The notes beneath the pieces are model-generated. The model was not told the DNA's origin, did not search any database, and saw only the letters and a list, made by a program, of their open reading frames with translations. From assembly GCF_034093315.1 (NCBI RefSeq), contig NZ_CP139300.1, positions 558,001 to 622,000 of the forward strand: a DNA stretch of 64,000 bases. Direction: 5' to 3'. The number at the start of each line of letters is the position of its first letter. Position 1 is the first letter of the stretch. The stretch comes from Prochlorococcus sp. MIT 1314 (GTDB lineage: Bacteria > Cyanobacteriota > Cyanobacteriia > PCC-6307 > Cyanobiaceae). This document shows positions 53,926 to 63,176 of this stretch, piece by piece. Position numbers and translations under genes: made by a program.

Positions 53926-54450
53926 TTACGCCAATGAAGAAATTTCGCCCTTTAGCTGAGAAGCCCAACTTTCAAGACGTGAATCAGTTAAATCAGATTC
54001 ACTATCCTCATCAAGAGGCAATCCACAAAAGCTTTCTCCAATGACACTTTTAGACTCATCAAATGTATAAGAAGATTTATCTACATAACCGACCATTTCA
54101 GCGCCTGCTTTAATGAAGTAGCTATGAAGTTCTTCCATGGCATCACAATAATTTTCTGTATAGGTAGAAGAATCTCCTAAACCAAAAATTGCAACCTTTT
54201 TCCCTGATAAACTTAATTCACCAATGTCCTCTAAGATTGAATCCCATGCAGTCCCTGATCTTTCTTCATCTGCTCCGGTGTTCCAAGTAGGGATCCCGCA
54301 GATAATTCCATCAAGACCTTCAAATTCTGAAAGGTCATCCACATCAGATACATCTTTAGGTGCTTCTGCGGAAGAAAGAAAGTTGTGAAGACGATCCGCA
54401 ACGTCTTCTGTTTTTCCTGTTGTAGTAGCGTAATAAATTCCTACAGTCAT
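53926..54450 (-). CDS. isiB: Flavodoxin
   Basis: This 174-residue long-chain flavodoxin has the FMN phosphate loop YYATTTGKTEDVADRL at residue 6 and the flavin-stacking regions GIPTWNTGADEERSG and FGLGDSSTYTENYCDAM. It replaces ferredoxin in photosynthetic electron transfer under iron limitation. It is followed on the same strand by the Pcb/IsiA-family gene. Confidence 0.96.
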   Translation of the reverse strand: MTVGIYYATTTGKTEDVADRLHNFLSSAEAPKDVSDVDDLSEFEGLDGIICGIPTWNTGADEERSGTAWDSILEDIGELSLSGKKVAIFGLGDSSTYTENYCDAMEELHSYFIKAGAEMVGYVDKSSYTFDESKSVIGESFCGLPLDEDSESDLTDSRLESWASQLKGEISSLA

Positions 54451-54592
54451 AACTTCAAATTGTTTACCTTAGAATAATAAAATTAAAAAACCTTAAATTA
54501 ATTTCTTTAAAAACTTTTTCATGTAAAATTTTATACCAATTAAGGTAAGAAAATTTTTTTGAGGAAAATTAATAAAAAACATTGAAAAAACC

Positions 54593-55327
54593 GTGACTGA
54601 CAAATTTCAAAATAGTATCAATAATCTTGTTGAGGAATTCAACTTTAAAGGAGAAAAACGATTTAAATTAATTGTTTTATTTGGTTTATTGGGAGATTTT
54701 GATAGCTTTGAATATGCAATAAATTTGAAAAACTTTATCAATAATCAACAAGTTAAAAATTTAGATATTTTCGCCATTGCTATTGGAAACATAAATGGGA
54801 AAAGGAAATTCTGTAAATTTACTGGCTTTCGTGAAGAAAATTTAATAGTTGTTTCTGATAACCACATTCATAATAATTTAAAAATCCCAAGAGGTTTAGA
54901 TATAGGTTTAGGTGGTTGGATCAATATGCTTTTAATGTTATCTGGAATAAATTCTTTTAAAACTATTAAAGAAGTTCTTAGAGGCTATACAGGAGACCGT
55001 AAAGCAAAGCAAATCTATTCAGAATTCGACAAAATTGACGTTTTAAAGTTTCTAAACTTTTCAGGTGATTCTTTTAGAAAGGTTTTTGGGGATGGTTATT
55101 TGAGACCATTTGAATTGGCAACATTTAGATTAAATAATATGAATGAAATAATTAAAAATTGGGGTGATTATATTCTTAATGAAAAATACCTTCCTCAAAG
55201 AGGAGCTTCTTTTTTATTGAATGATAAAAATCAAGTTATCTATAAATTTTTTTCGAGCGATGTGCTTGGATATTCATCAAACATGAGGGATCCTCTAGGA
55301 TTTTTATCTGATTTAATTAAAGATTAG
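54593..55327 (+). CDS. AhpC/TSA-like (peroxiredoxin-like) protein
   Basis: This 244-residue protein begins at a GTG and has a thioredoxin-fold region (FKLIVLFGLLGDFDSFEYAI, NLDIFAIAIGN, ENLIVVSDN) of the cyanobacterial peroxiredoxin-like type. It lacks a clear TxxC peroxidatic cysteine, having only one Cys in the fold near FCKFTGF, so a normal peroxidase reaction is doubtful. It is followed closely by the SemiSWEET gene. Its function is not established. Confidence 0.65.
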   Translation: MTDKFQNSINNLVEEFNFKGEKRFKLIVLFGLLGDFDSFEYAINLKNFINNQQVKNLDIFAIAIGNINGKRKFCKFTGFREENLIVVSDNHIHNNLKIPRGLDIGLGGWINMLLMLSGINSFKTIKEVLRGYTGDRKAKQIYSEFDKIDVLKFLNFSGDSFRKVFGDGYLRPFELATFRLNNMNEIIKNWGDYILNEKYLPQRGASFLLNDKNQVIYKFFSSDVLGYSSNMRDPLGFLSDLIKD

Positions 55328-55342
55328 TTTTAAAACCTTTTT

Positions 55343-55609
55343 ATGAATGTAGACATATTTGGATATTTCGCAGCAATTTTGACAACAGCTGCATTTCTAC
55401 CTCAATTGATAAAAACTTTAAAATCAAAAAAGGCAGATGATGTTTCTTTGACAACTTTGATAATGTTTATTATCGGAGTTTTATCATGGATTATTTACGG
55501 TTATAAAATTTCTTCAACACCAATATTGATAGCCAATTTAATTACCATGATCTTAAATGTATTGATATTAATCTCAAAAATATATTTTTCAAAAACATTA
55601 AGTCAGTAA
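55343..55609 (+). CDS. SemiSWEET sugar transporter
   Basis: This 88-residue protein has three helices with the PQ motif (AAILTTAAFLPQLIKTLKSK) at the end of helix 1 and the VLSWIIYGY / NLITMILNVLIL segments. SemiSWEETs work as dimers to move sugars by facilitated diffusion. It lies 15 bases behind the peroxiredoxin-like gene. Confidence 0.92.
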   Translation: MNVDIFGYFAAILTTAAFLPQLIKTLKSKKADDVSLTTLIMFIIGVLSWIIYGYKISSTPILIANLITMILNVLILISKIYFSKTLSQ

Positions 55610-55680
55610 TAATTATCTTAATAATATAAAATCATAGAAATTTTACTTAAATTTTATATATCATTAGACTAAGTTTTTTT

Positions 55681-55911
55681 TTGATCTTGAAAACTTCAAA
55701 ATGCTGGGTTTGGTTTAAAGGTAGCCTTAACAAAGGTGGTTTTTGGAAAGAAGGTTTTACTTGTACTTTTGATGAGAAACCAGGAGTTTTAATAGAAAGT
55801 CCAGCCTACGTAAATTGTAGAGTTCCAAATTGGAGAGTATTGACTAAAGAACCAGAAGATTTATATAAATCTCCTTTAATTCCTGATAAAGCAATATGGA
55901 AAATAATTTAA
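55681..55911 (+). CDS. Small hypothetical protein
   Basis: This 76-residue soluble protein is rich in aromatics, with Trp, Cys and Pro (SKCWVWFKGSLNKGGFWKEG, AYVNCRVPNWRVLTKEPEDL). It is mostly strands. The start may be the first TTG at 55681 or the second at 55687. No family is known to me; the odd aromatic composition makes chance unlikely. Confidence 0.6.
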   Translation: MILKTSKCWVWFKGSLNKGGFWKEGFTCTFDEKPGVLIESPAYVNCRVPNWRVLTKEPEDLYKSPLIPDKAIWKII

Positions 55912-56117
55912 ATTATCCATTCATAATTAAAAACTCTTTTAATTGATCTCCGGCAGGTTAATATTGCTTTATTAAATATTTAATTAATACCATCTACTCT
56001 CTTTTTATAAATATTATACCTTTCTTAATTGTTGGTTTTTTCCTTGGTAAAAAGACCCCAGAGATATCTGCAAATATTGCAAGACCTCTAATAAGATTTG
56101 GTATTCCATTAAGTGTA

Positions 56118-56903
56118 ATGGGGCTTTTATTAAAAGAGGGTATAGATATAAACCTTATTAAAAGTGCATTCTTGGCATTTTCTCTAATTGGAATATTAAT
56201 AGTTCTAATAAATATATTCCCAGTATTTAAAAACAGGCTTCCAAATTACACCTTGCAGCTTGGAGGCCTAATAGGTAATACATCATTTCTTGGGATACCA
56301 ATTGCAATAGCTCTTCTACCTTCAAAAACTATTAACTTCACTATCGGATTTGACTTAGGAACAACACTATTCGCTTGGATTTTTGGACCTTTTTTTCTTC
56401 AAGGAAAATCCCAAAACAACAATATCCCAAATATCAAAGGTTTATTAAACGCATTGATAAATAGTCCTGCATCAAGAGGGATCATTGGTGTACTTTTGGC
56501 ATATCTTTTCCATATAGATGAGATATTGGGTAATTACCTTTGGATACCTGCAAGAATAGTTATCGCTTTGGCAATAATAATTGTTGGCACAAGGCTTGGA
56601 ATAATAACAAATCAGAAGGGTAAATTTTTCGATCTTAATGAAGAAATTAAATTTTCAATTTTATTAAAGTTGCTTATTCTTCCTCTAATTGTTTTTTTAA
56701 TAAGCAAATTTCTAAATTTTGACTTCTATCAATCATCAGCGGTAATACTTCAGGCAGGAACACCAACAGCAATATCCACAATTTTAATGGCAGAGGCTTA
56801 TGACGTGAATAAAAAAATCGCATCAACTATTCTTTTCACTACAACTTTAATTTCAATAATCACAATACCTCTCTTAAAAATTCTTATGAATGCAATCAAC
56901 TAG
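56118..56903 (+). CDS. AEC-family permease (auxin efflux carrier type)
   Basis: This 261-residue membrane protein from the first ATG has helices and AEC motifs: LGGLIGNTSFLGIPIAIALL in the middle and QAGTPTAISTILMAEAYDVN in the last third. The coding frame clearly continues upstream, encoding the missing first helix (NTIYSLFINIIPFLIVGFFL then GKKTPEISANIARPLIRFG), but there is no ATG, GTG or TTG before an in-frame stop at 55959. A non-standard start, possibly ATT at 55983, or an error is needed. The substrate is unknown. Confidence 0.85.
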   Translation: MGLLLKEGIDINLIKSAFLAFSLIGILIVLINIFPVFKNRLPNYTLQLGGLIGNTSFLGIPIAIALLPSKTINFTIGFDLGTTLFAWIFGPFFLQGKSQNNNIPNIKGLLNALINSPASRGIIGVLLAYLFHIDEILGNYLWIPARIVIALAIIIVGTRLGIITNQKGKFFDLNEEIKFSILLKLLILPLIVFLISKFLNFDFYQSSAVILQAGTPTAISTILMAEAYDVNKKIASTILFTTTLISIITIPLLKILMNAIN

Positions 56904-56986
56904 AAACTTTCCAAAATTAATACATGTTTTTTGAATATTGTAAAGATAATGTTCCGATAACTAAATAATGTCTTAAGATTTAGGTT

Positions 56987-57238
56987 ATGAAGTCAGCAAG
57001 TCCTGAAAATGAATACATCCCTTTAGAGCTCAGGATTTCTGTGAGGAGAGATACTCTAAGGCTAATCTCAGAGATGGCTCAAGATATGGGAATAAGTATT
57101 AATGAAGTTTTTAGTTTTTTAGCCGAAGATTCTGTCGTCGATCTCGAATTACTTGAAGATTTGAATGAAATTGAAATTCCAAGTAAGTGCAGTCTTGATG
57201 ATCTAAAAAACGCTCTTTTAAAAAAAAGACTATGCTAA
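56987..57238 (+). CDS. Ribbon-helix-helix-like small protein
   Basis: This 83-residue protein has a segment YIPLELRISVRRDTLRLISE, then MAQDMGISINEVFSFLAED, that fits a strand followed by two helices, as in ribbon-helix-helix DNA-binding proteins. The C-terminal part is acidic then basic. It may regulate transcription, an inference. Its last bases overlap the convergent glycosyltransferase gene. Confidence 0.6.
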   Translation: MKSASPENEYIPLELRISVRRDTLRLISEMAQDMGISINEVFSFLAEDSVVDLELLEDLNEIEIPSKCSLDDLKNALLKKRLC

Positions 57239-59040
57239 AATTTTTCAACTTTTCTATTTTTCCAGTCAGATTTATAACCACTATTCACTAAAAGTTCAGA
57301 ATACTTATTTAAATCACTTTTCTGAATTCTCCATAAATTATAAATGCCATATGCGCCCAATTTTTGGTGATTAATATTTGACCAGTGCTGTTCGCGCGAA
57401 GAATATTCATCTATTACTACCAATAAAGATTTGTGATCATAATCAGGTTGGTCCTCATAATTTATTCTCCTATCAGTATTTAGTCTGTCTGAAAGATTAA
57501 TTAATCCTTCTTTAGTATTTGGTTCATAAAAAACTATTTGTCTTGAATAGTAATGTAAGGATGGTTTTCTTATGCCTATCATTGCTAAAGTTTCGTTCCC
57601 CTCACGAGTATTTGAAATTAATTTTGAGATATTCCTCAAAGGTAATTGCCTAGAAGTATCTGCTAATTTTCTAATTGGTGACATCAAAAAAGATTGTCCA
57701 ATTAAAAGTAAGATTTGAAGATAAAGAAAGATATTTTTGGATTGTAAAGAAAATAAAATTATTGCAAGAAGTGTGAATGAAGAGAAGAAAAATTTAGCTT
57801 TAAAAATTATCCCCGAGCTTATTAGTTCAGATGCAAGATTAGGCATTTCAGGATCATTTATTGAAGTTAACCAAATATTTGAAAAAAAGAATGCTATTGA
57901 GATACCAAACAAAATTAAAATATTAAAAATCCATAAATACAAAAAACTTTTATTTGAATTTTTTAAGTCTATAAAACTTTTACTAATTAAGATTGCTGCC
58001 GCTGGAATTGCCGGCAACCAATAGCTTGGTAGTTTCGTAGCAGAAATACTAAAGAAGATTAAAACTGATGTTAACCAGCATAGAGAATATGTATAAAGGG
58101 TTTCAGTGACATTGCAACTTGCTTTTGAACTTTTCAAGAGATCCTTAAAGGCTTGAAATATCCCGTGATATAAAAATGGAGTGAATGGCAATGAAGCCAA
58201 AATCATTATGTAAAGAAAAAACCAGAATGGTTCTGCATGATTATTTACAACTGCAGTATATCTTTGGAAATTATGATAACCAAAAAAATTGTCCCAAAAA
58301 GGTCTTCCCTCTTTTATAAGTTCTAAAATGTACCACGGAACACTTATTAATATTGTAATTAAAAAACCTTTCTTAGGATTTATCTTACAGAGCAACCTTT
58401 TCCAATCCCTCTGACTAAATAAGAAAGATGTAATAGTCAATGATGCTAAAACAAATGCAACAGGTCCTTTAGTTAAAATTGCAAACCCTAAAAATACCCA
58501 CGCTGAAGTGCATTGATCATTATTTTCACTAGCCATTCTTCTCCAAAACAAAAGAAGGGTAATCCCTAAGGTTCCAGTTAAAAGAGCATCACTCACGGCA
58601 GTTCTACTCCAAATTATTATTAATGGAGACAGAGCAAATCCTAATGATGCAACTATTGGAGTGAGGAATTGCCTATCACCCTTCTGTGGCCAACAAAACA
58701 AAGTATCTCCAATCATCAACATTAAAAATAATGATCCCAATGCTGAAGGGAGTCTTGCTGAAAGTGAACCGAAACTATCCCAAAGCTCGTTTTTCGGTAA
58801 TGAGAAAAAAAAACCCATTAGCCAATATATTAATGGAGGCTTATCAAAACGAAATATTCCATTAACTTTTGGAGTTATCCAATCACCAGATTCACTCATT
58901 GCCCTTGCTGCCGCTGCAAATAAAGGGGGGGTTTCATCAACCAGTCCTGTTGTACCTAAACCAAAAAAAAATATAAAAATCCCAGAAACTAAAACTATCA
59001 ATAAAGTTGAAAGCCTTTTCTTTGTTTTGAGAAGAAACAT
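57235..59040 (-). CDS. ArnT-like glycosyltransferase (GT39/GT83 type)
   Basis: This 601-residue protein has about twelve helices and the conserved first lumenal loop TGLVDETPPLFAAAARAMSE (catalytic Asp-Glu) with GIFRFDKPPLIYW, characteristic of polyprenyl-phosphate-sugar transferases such as ArnT. It probably adds a sugar to a lipid or protein in the periplasm. The C-terminal 110 residues are a soluble periplasmic domain. The GT4-type glycosyltransferase gene at 59049 precedes it on the same strand with 8 bases between, so they are likely a pair. Confidence 0.88.
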   Translation of the reverse strand: MFLLKTKKRLSTLLIVLVSGIFIFFFGLGTTGLVDETPPLFAAAARAMSESGDWITPKVNGIFRFDKPPLIYWLMGFFFSLPKNELWDSFGSLSARLPSALGSLFLMLMIGDTLFCWPQKGDRQFLTPIVASLGFALSPLIIIWSRTAVSDALLTGTLGITLLLFWRRMASENNDQCTSAWVFLGFAILTKGPVAFVLASLTITSFLFSQRDWKRLLCKINPKKGFLITILISVPWYILELIKEGRPFWDNFFGYHNFQRYTAVVNNHAEPFWFFLYIMILASLPFTPFLYHGIFQAFKDLLKSSKASCNVTETLYTYSLCWLTSVLIFFSISATKLPSYWLPAIPAAAILISKSFIDLKNSNKSFLYLWIFNILILFGISIAFFFSNIWLTSINDPEMPNLASELISSGIIFKAKFFFSSFTLLAIILFSLQSKNIFLYLQILLLIGQSFLMSPIRKLADTSRQLPLRNISKLISNTREGNETLAMIGIRKPSLHYYSRQIVFYEPNTKEGLINLSDRLNTDRRINYEDQPDYDHKSLLVVIDEYSSREQHWSNINHQKLGAYGIYNLWRIQKSDLNKYSELLVNSGYKSDWKNRKVEKF

Positions 59041-59048
59041 TTACTATA

Positions 59049-60131
59049 TTAAAAAAACTTATATTCGTTGATTACCTTATTAAGCCAGTTCACAACCTTG
59101 TTAGCAAATATATCTGTGGAAGCATTTTTTTCTACCCATTCTCTACAATCCTTACGGCTTATTTTTTCTATGATTTCTACATAGGAAAGCATGGTTTCTT
59201 TATCATCAGGATCGACAAGATAACCTGTTTGCCCATGCTGAATAATTTCACTTGGTCCTCCCCTTTTATAAGCTATAACTGGCACCCCACACGCCAAGGC
59301 TTCGACAATAACATTTCCATATGCCTCATTCCATTTTGGAGTATTTAGCAAAACCCTACATTTTCCAAGTTCTTTTTGTAATTCATCGGTTGCCAAGAAA
59401 CCCATCCAATCTATAGTTCCTTGAGGGTATGATTGTTCTATCTTTGAGGCATAGGTCTCATCTTCTATAACTCCCCAAACATTTAGTTTTTCGCCAAGTT
59501 GATTTGCTATATAAACCGCATCCTCTAAACCTTTCTCCGGTGCTACTCTTCCAACCCAAGCCAAGGGTCCCTTTTCAGAATCTTGAAAAATATAATTATC
59601 TAATTTAAAACCATTCCCAATAATTGTTGGTTTTTTTATGAATGGATAATCATTAGCTTGTATTTTTGAATGAAAAGCAAAATTATATGGATGTTTAGCA
59701 TATACCTTTGAGATTAAATTACAAATTACTGAACTTTCAGAACCCATACTAATAATATGTGCAATGGGTATATCTACATTTAAAGTCATCCAAATAGGTA
59801 ACCAATCATAAGACATGTTCAACAATACATCTGCCTGTTTAGCGATATCTAATCCCTTTTCAAGCATTCCTGCCAGAAGTGAATTATCTGGAATATTTAC
59901 AGGAGCATTGTAATTTTGATGCTGCCAACTAATTTGATCTTCCCCTTCTACAAAATGTAATTTTGCTTTTTCATTACTTTTATATAATTTAGAATTCCTC
60001 GGAGCTATGACCTCTACCGAGTGACCTAAAGAAAGCATCCCTGAAACTAAGGAATTTAAAGTTAATTCAACTCCCCCACCTTTACCGCTTCCCAAAAAAC
60101 CTATTGGGGTACTAATCAAAACTATTCGCAT
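59049..60131 (-). CDS. GT4-family glycosyltransferase
   Basis: This 360-residue GT-B enzyme has the N-terminal glycine-rich loop GSGKGGGVELTLNSLVSGML with HSVEVIAPRNS, a C-terminal donor-binding domain with WVGRVAPEKGLEDAVYIANQ, and the EX7E-type EAYGNVIVEALACGVPVIAY. It transfers a nucleotide-sugar moiety to an unknown acceptor, probably for an envelope glycan. It is between the ArnT-like gene and an EamA exporter on one strand. Confidence 0.9.
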   Translation of the reverse strand: MRIVLISTPIGFLGSGKGGGVELTLNSLVSGMLSLGHSVEVIAPRNSKLYKSNEKAKLHFVEGEDQISWQHQNYNAPVNIPDNSLLAGMLEKGLDIAKQADVLLNMSYDWLPIWMTLNVDIPIAHIISMGSESSVICNLISKVYAKHPYNFAFHSKIQANDYPFIKKPTIIGNGFKLDNYIFQDSEKGPLAWVGRVAPEKGLEDAVYIANQLGEKLNVWGVIEDETYASKIEQSYPQGTIDWMGFLATDELQKELGKCRVLLNTPKWNEAYGNVIVEALACGVPVIAYKRGGPSEIIQHGQTGYLVDPDDKETMLSYVEIIEKISRKDCREWVEKNASTDIFANKVVNWLNKVINEYKFF

Positions 60132-60158
60132 TATTAGATTTTTACACCATGTATCTAA

Positions 60159-61100
60159 TTAAATAGTAGTATCAGTAAATTTATTTTCCCATAAAGACCT
60201 TCTCTGGCTAACAAAAAATACCGAGATAAGAACAAAAGCTACGCCTATCCATTGAAGAAGAGTAAGTCTTTCATCTAACCAAACTCCTCCGCTAAGAAGA
60301 GCAAATACAGGAGTTAAAAATGCAAGAGTACTAAATCCAGTTATCTCTTTATTATTAGCAAAGTAGAAAAACAATCCATAAGCTATTGCACCTCCAAAAA
60401 TACTTGCAAATGACATAAGTCCCCAATCAAAGATTGTCCAATCTGGGATTATTTGAAAATTTGATTGCAAGCAATGCTTGATAATCAAGGGCAAACTACC
60501 TAAAACCATATGCCAACCCGTAACTGCCACTGGATCACTTTTAGTACAGGTGAATCTAATTAAAATTGTTCCTAGTGCCATAGCTAGCGCAGCTGCAAGC
60601 ATCCAAAGTTCTCCAAAGTTAAAAGATACATTAGTCATGGAAGTGTCAGACATTAACCACCAACTTTCTAGAAATTCTTTCGGAACACCCAAGAATACTA
60701 TTCCTCCTAAGCCAAAAAGCAACCCTAACCAACCTATTGGATTAATTAAATTTCCAAAAATTGCCCTTGCTAAAATCGCGACCAAAAGGGGCTGAGAATC
60801 AATCAAAACAGAGCCAAGACCTGCTCCAGTTTTTTCAATCCCATAAGTTAAAAACAACTGAAAAAAAGTGGCGTCTACAATTGTAAAAACAAAAAACCAC
60901 TTCAAGTCGCACCTATAAATTTTTAAATCTCTTTTAAACAAATATGTTGTAATTAGAACAAGGATTCCCGCAGGAAGTAATCTTAAAGAAGCTACAAACT
61001 CTGGCCCAGCACTAGATACTAAGGGTGTCATAGCAGCCATTGAAGTACCCCAAAGTGCAAAAGGGAGTATCATTAAAAACCAATTTAGGATTGAATTCAT
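60159..61100 (-). CDS. EamA/DMT-family transporter
   Basis: This 313-residue protein has ten helices in two EamA repeats (ILPFALWGTSMAAMTPLVSS in the first, FASIFGGAIAYGLFFYFANN in the second, followed by LTPVFALLSGGVWLDERLTL). The family exports amino acids and metabolites; the cargo is unknown. The PVFALLSG...LDERL motif ends the second repeat. It is divergent to sppA. Confidence 0.9.
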   Translation of the reverse strand: MNSILNWFLMILPFALWGTSMAAMTPLVSSAGPEFVASLRLLPAGILVLITTYLFKRDLKIYRCDLKWFFVFTIVDATFFQLFLTYGIEKTGAGLGSVLIDSQPLLVAILARAIFGNLINPIGWLGLLFGLGGIVFLGVPKEFLESWWLMSDTSMTNVSFNFGELWMLAAALAMALGTILIRFTCTKSDPVAVTGWHMVLGSLPLIIKHCLQSNFQIIPDWTIFDWGLMSFASIFGGAIAYGLFFYFANNKEITGFSTLAFLTPVFALLSGGVWLDERLTLLQWIGVAFVLISVFFVSQRRSLWENKFTDTTI

Positions 61101-61152
61101 TAGTTCTGCTGATAATCTTTTTAAAGTAGTTTTATGTATTTACCTTAAAAGA

Positions 61153-61962
61153 ATGATTTGGCCTTTTAGACGAAAATCAAAAAAAAGAATGGCTCGTATC
61201 GTTATTGATGAGCCTATTACAAGTTCAACAAGAGTTTCTGTCCTTAAAGCTCTTAAACAAATTGAGGATAGAGAATTTCCTGCCTTAATCGTGAGAATTG
61301 ATTCGCCAGGGGGTACTGTTGGTGATAGCCAAGAAATATACTCTGCCATTAAAAGACTAAAAGATAAAGGATGTAAAGTCATTGCTAGTTTTGGAAACAT
61401 ATCGGCATCTGGAGGTGTTTACATTGGTGTTGCATCTGACAAGATAGTTGCGAATCCAGGCACAATCACAGGCTCTATTGGTGTAATTATAAGAGGAAAT
61501 AATTTATCTGAATTATTAGAAAAAATCGGCATAAAATTTGAAACAGTTAAAAGCGGTGTATTTAAAGATATACTTTCTCCAGATAAACCCTTAAGTAAGG
61601 AGGGCAGGGAACTACTTCAGGGCTTGATAGATGAAAGTTATAAACAATTTACTGAAGCTGTTGCTGAAGGAAGAAATTTACCTGTTGAAGAAGTAAGAAA
61701 ATTTGCAGATGGAAGGATTTTCACTGGGACACAAGCAAAAGAATTAGGTCTTGTTGATGAAGTTGGAGATGAATTTGTTGCTAGGGAACTTGCTGCAAAA
61801 ATGGTTAATATTGATCCCAAAATTCAGCCCTTAACATTTGGGAAGAAAAAAAAGAAAATATTTGGACTAATTCCTGGGAGTAAAATTCTTGAAAAAGTTA
61901 TCAATAATATCTTTTTTGAGATTGATTCATCCAATAAAGTACTTTGGTTATATAAGCATTGA
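61153..61962 (+). CDS. sppA: Signal peptide peptidase SppA
   Basis: This 269-residue S49-family protease has the short single-domain form. The catalytic Ser lies in ISASGGVYIGVASDKIVANP (SASGG) and the Lys of the dyad in ETVKSGVFKDILSPDKPLSK. It degrades signal-peptide remnants in the membrane; in cyanobacteria SppA has also been linked to antenna turnover under high light. aroH follows after six bases. Confidence 0.94.
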   Translation: MIWPFRRKSKKRMARIVIDEPITSSTRVSVLKALKQIEDREFPALIVRIDSPGGTVGDSQEIYSAIKRLKDKGCKVIASFGNISASGGVYIGVASDKIVANPGTITGSIGVIIRGNNLSELLEKIGIKFETVKSGVFKDILSPDKPLSKEGRELLQGLIDESYKQFTEAVAEGRNLPVEEVRKFADGRIFTGTQAKELGLVDEVGDEFVARELAAKMVNIDPKIQPLTFGKKKKKIFGLIPGSKILEKVINNIFFEIDSSNKVLWLYKH

Positions 61963-61968
61963 ATCAAT

Positions 61969-62352
61969 TTGCATGAAAAAATGAAAGATGATTATAAAGT
62001 TACATTTATTCGAGGGGCTACAACAGCATCTGGAAATTCTGTCAGGGAAATAGAAGACGCCGTAGTGGAATTGATAGATGAATTAATTTCACGCAACAAT
62101 CTTATTAAAAAGAACTTATTATCCATTACATTTACCGCAACAAAAGATTTGGACGCATGTTTCCCTGCTTCAATTGCAAGAAAATGTAATCAACTTGATT
62201 CAGTAGCATTTTTAGACTGTCAACAAATGTATGTCTCTAATGATGTCGATTTTTGTATAAGAATAATGGCACAAGTATTATTACCGTCAAATTTTCCAGT
62301 AAAGCATCCTTATTTAAGAGGTGCTTCAAAATTAAGGCCAGATAGATGTTAA
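61969..62352 (+). CDS. aroH: Chorismate mutase, AroH type
   Basis: This 127-residue monofunctional enzyme of the Bacillus AroH type has FIRGATTASGNSVREIEDAV (Arg active site), LLSITFTATKDLDACFPASI and VKHPYLRGASKLRPD. It converts chorismate to prephenate for Phe and Tyr. The start is a TTG at 61969 or the ATG at 61981; the latter removes four residues. It is probably cotranscribed with sppA. Confidence 0.94.
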   Translation: MHEKMKDDYKVTFIRGATTASGNSVREIEDAVVELIDELISRNNLIKKNLLSITFTATKDLDACFPASIARKCNQLDSVAFLDCQQMYVSNDVDFCIRIMAQVLLPSNFPVKHPYLRGASKLRPDRC

Positions 62353-62421
62353 CCTTACAATAATAATTTTCCTCTTTAATTTGGATAGGACTAATTAATC
62401 CTTTAAAAATTTATTTAATCA

Positions 62422-63000
62422 ATGTTAAAAACAACAAAGAAACTTGCTTTAAATTCTAAAATTTTAAGATTTTTTCTTATCCCTACAATTTTATTTTCAA
62501 CTCCATTTTTAAGTCAAATCCAAGTTGCTAAAGCAGGGTTAGAATTTCAATGGGACCAAAACTCTGGACACAGAAGATTAAAGTGGCTGCAAAAACAAAA
62601 TAAAAGAGGTTTTAGAAATACAATTTATTTTTTCTTGAGGCCATTTGACAGAAATAATGAACTCTTGAAGATAAATCTAGCAATTCCTAAATCCTTTAAA
62701 TCAAATTTAAATAAAGAAAAAATAAGTCTTTGCAAGGTAAGAATAGGTGGTTTTGAAAATCGAACTAAATGTTTAGAAGATATTCCAGCTGATATTGAAA
62801 TCAATACTGATGATTCATCCCTACGTTCAATAAATATTTACCCCTTTAGGCCAATTCCATCTAACAAAGATAGTTATGCCATTGTCTTAAAAGTCTTTAA
62901 TCCAAGGAAATCAGGTCTACATCAATTTCATTCATATGGGCAACCTAAAGGGAAATCAGTTTCAAGTTATTTAGGAAGCTGGACTATAGTGATCGATTAA
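62422..63000 (+). CDS. DUF2808 secreted protein
   Basis: This 192-residue protein has a signal peptide (ILRFFLIPTILFSTPFLSQI then QVAKA) and a DUF2808 domain with an RNTIYFFLRPFDRNNELLKI strand and a region KSGLHQFHSYGQPKGKSVSS near the end. It is a cyanobacterial exported protein of unknown role. It directly precedes rpmH by 30 bases. Confidence 0.85.
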   Translation: MLKTTKKLALNSKILRFFLIPTILFSTPFLSQIQVAKAGLEFQWDQNSGHRRLKWLQKQNKRGFRNTIYFFLRPFDRNNELLKINLAIPKSFKSNLNKEKISLCKVRIGGFENRTKCLEDIPADIEINTDDSSLRSINIYPFRPIPSNKDSYAIVLKVFNPRKSGLHQFHSYGQPKGKSVSSYLGSWTIVID

Positions 63001-63030
63001 ATGATAGATTAATTGTGGATAATAAAAAAA

Positions 63031-63168
63031 ATGACTAAAAGAACTTTTGGCGGAACTTCAAGAAAAAGAAAACGTGTATCTGGTTTTAGAGTAAGAATGC
63101 GTTCTCATACTGGTAGAAGAGTTATTAAAAGCAGAAGACAAAAAGGTAGAGAAAGAATAGCTGTTTAA
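63031..63168 (+). CDS. rpmH: 50S ribosomal protein L34
   Basis: This 45-residue very basic protein ([20 protein letters not shown] then [16 protein letters not shown]) is ribosomal protein L34 over its full length. It is followed by rnpA, the order kept in almost all bacteria. Confidence 0.97.
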
Positions 63169-63176
63169 ACTAAAAA

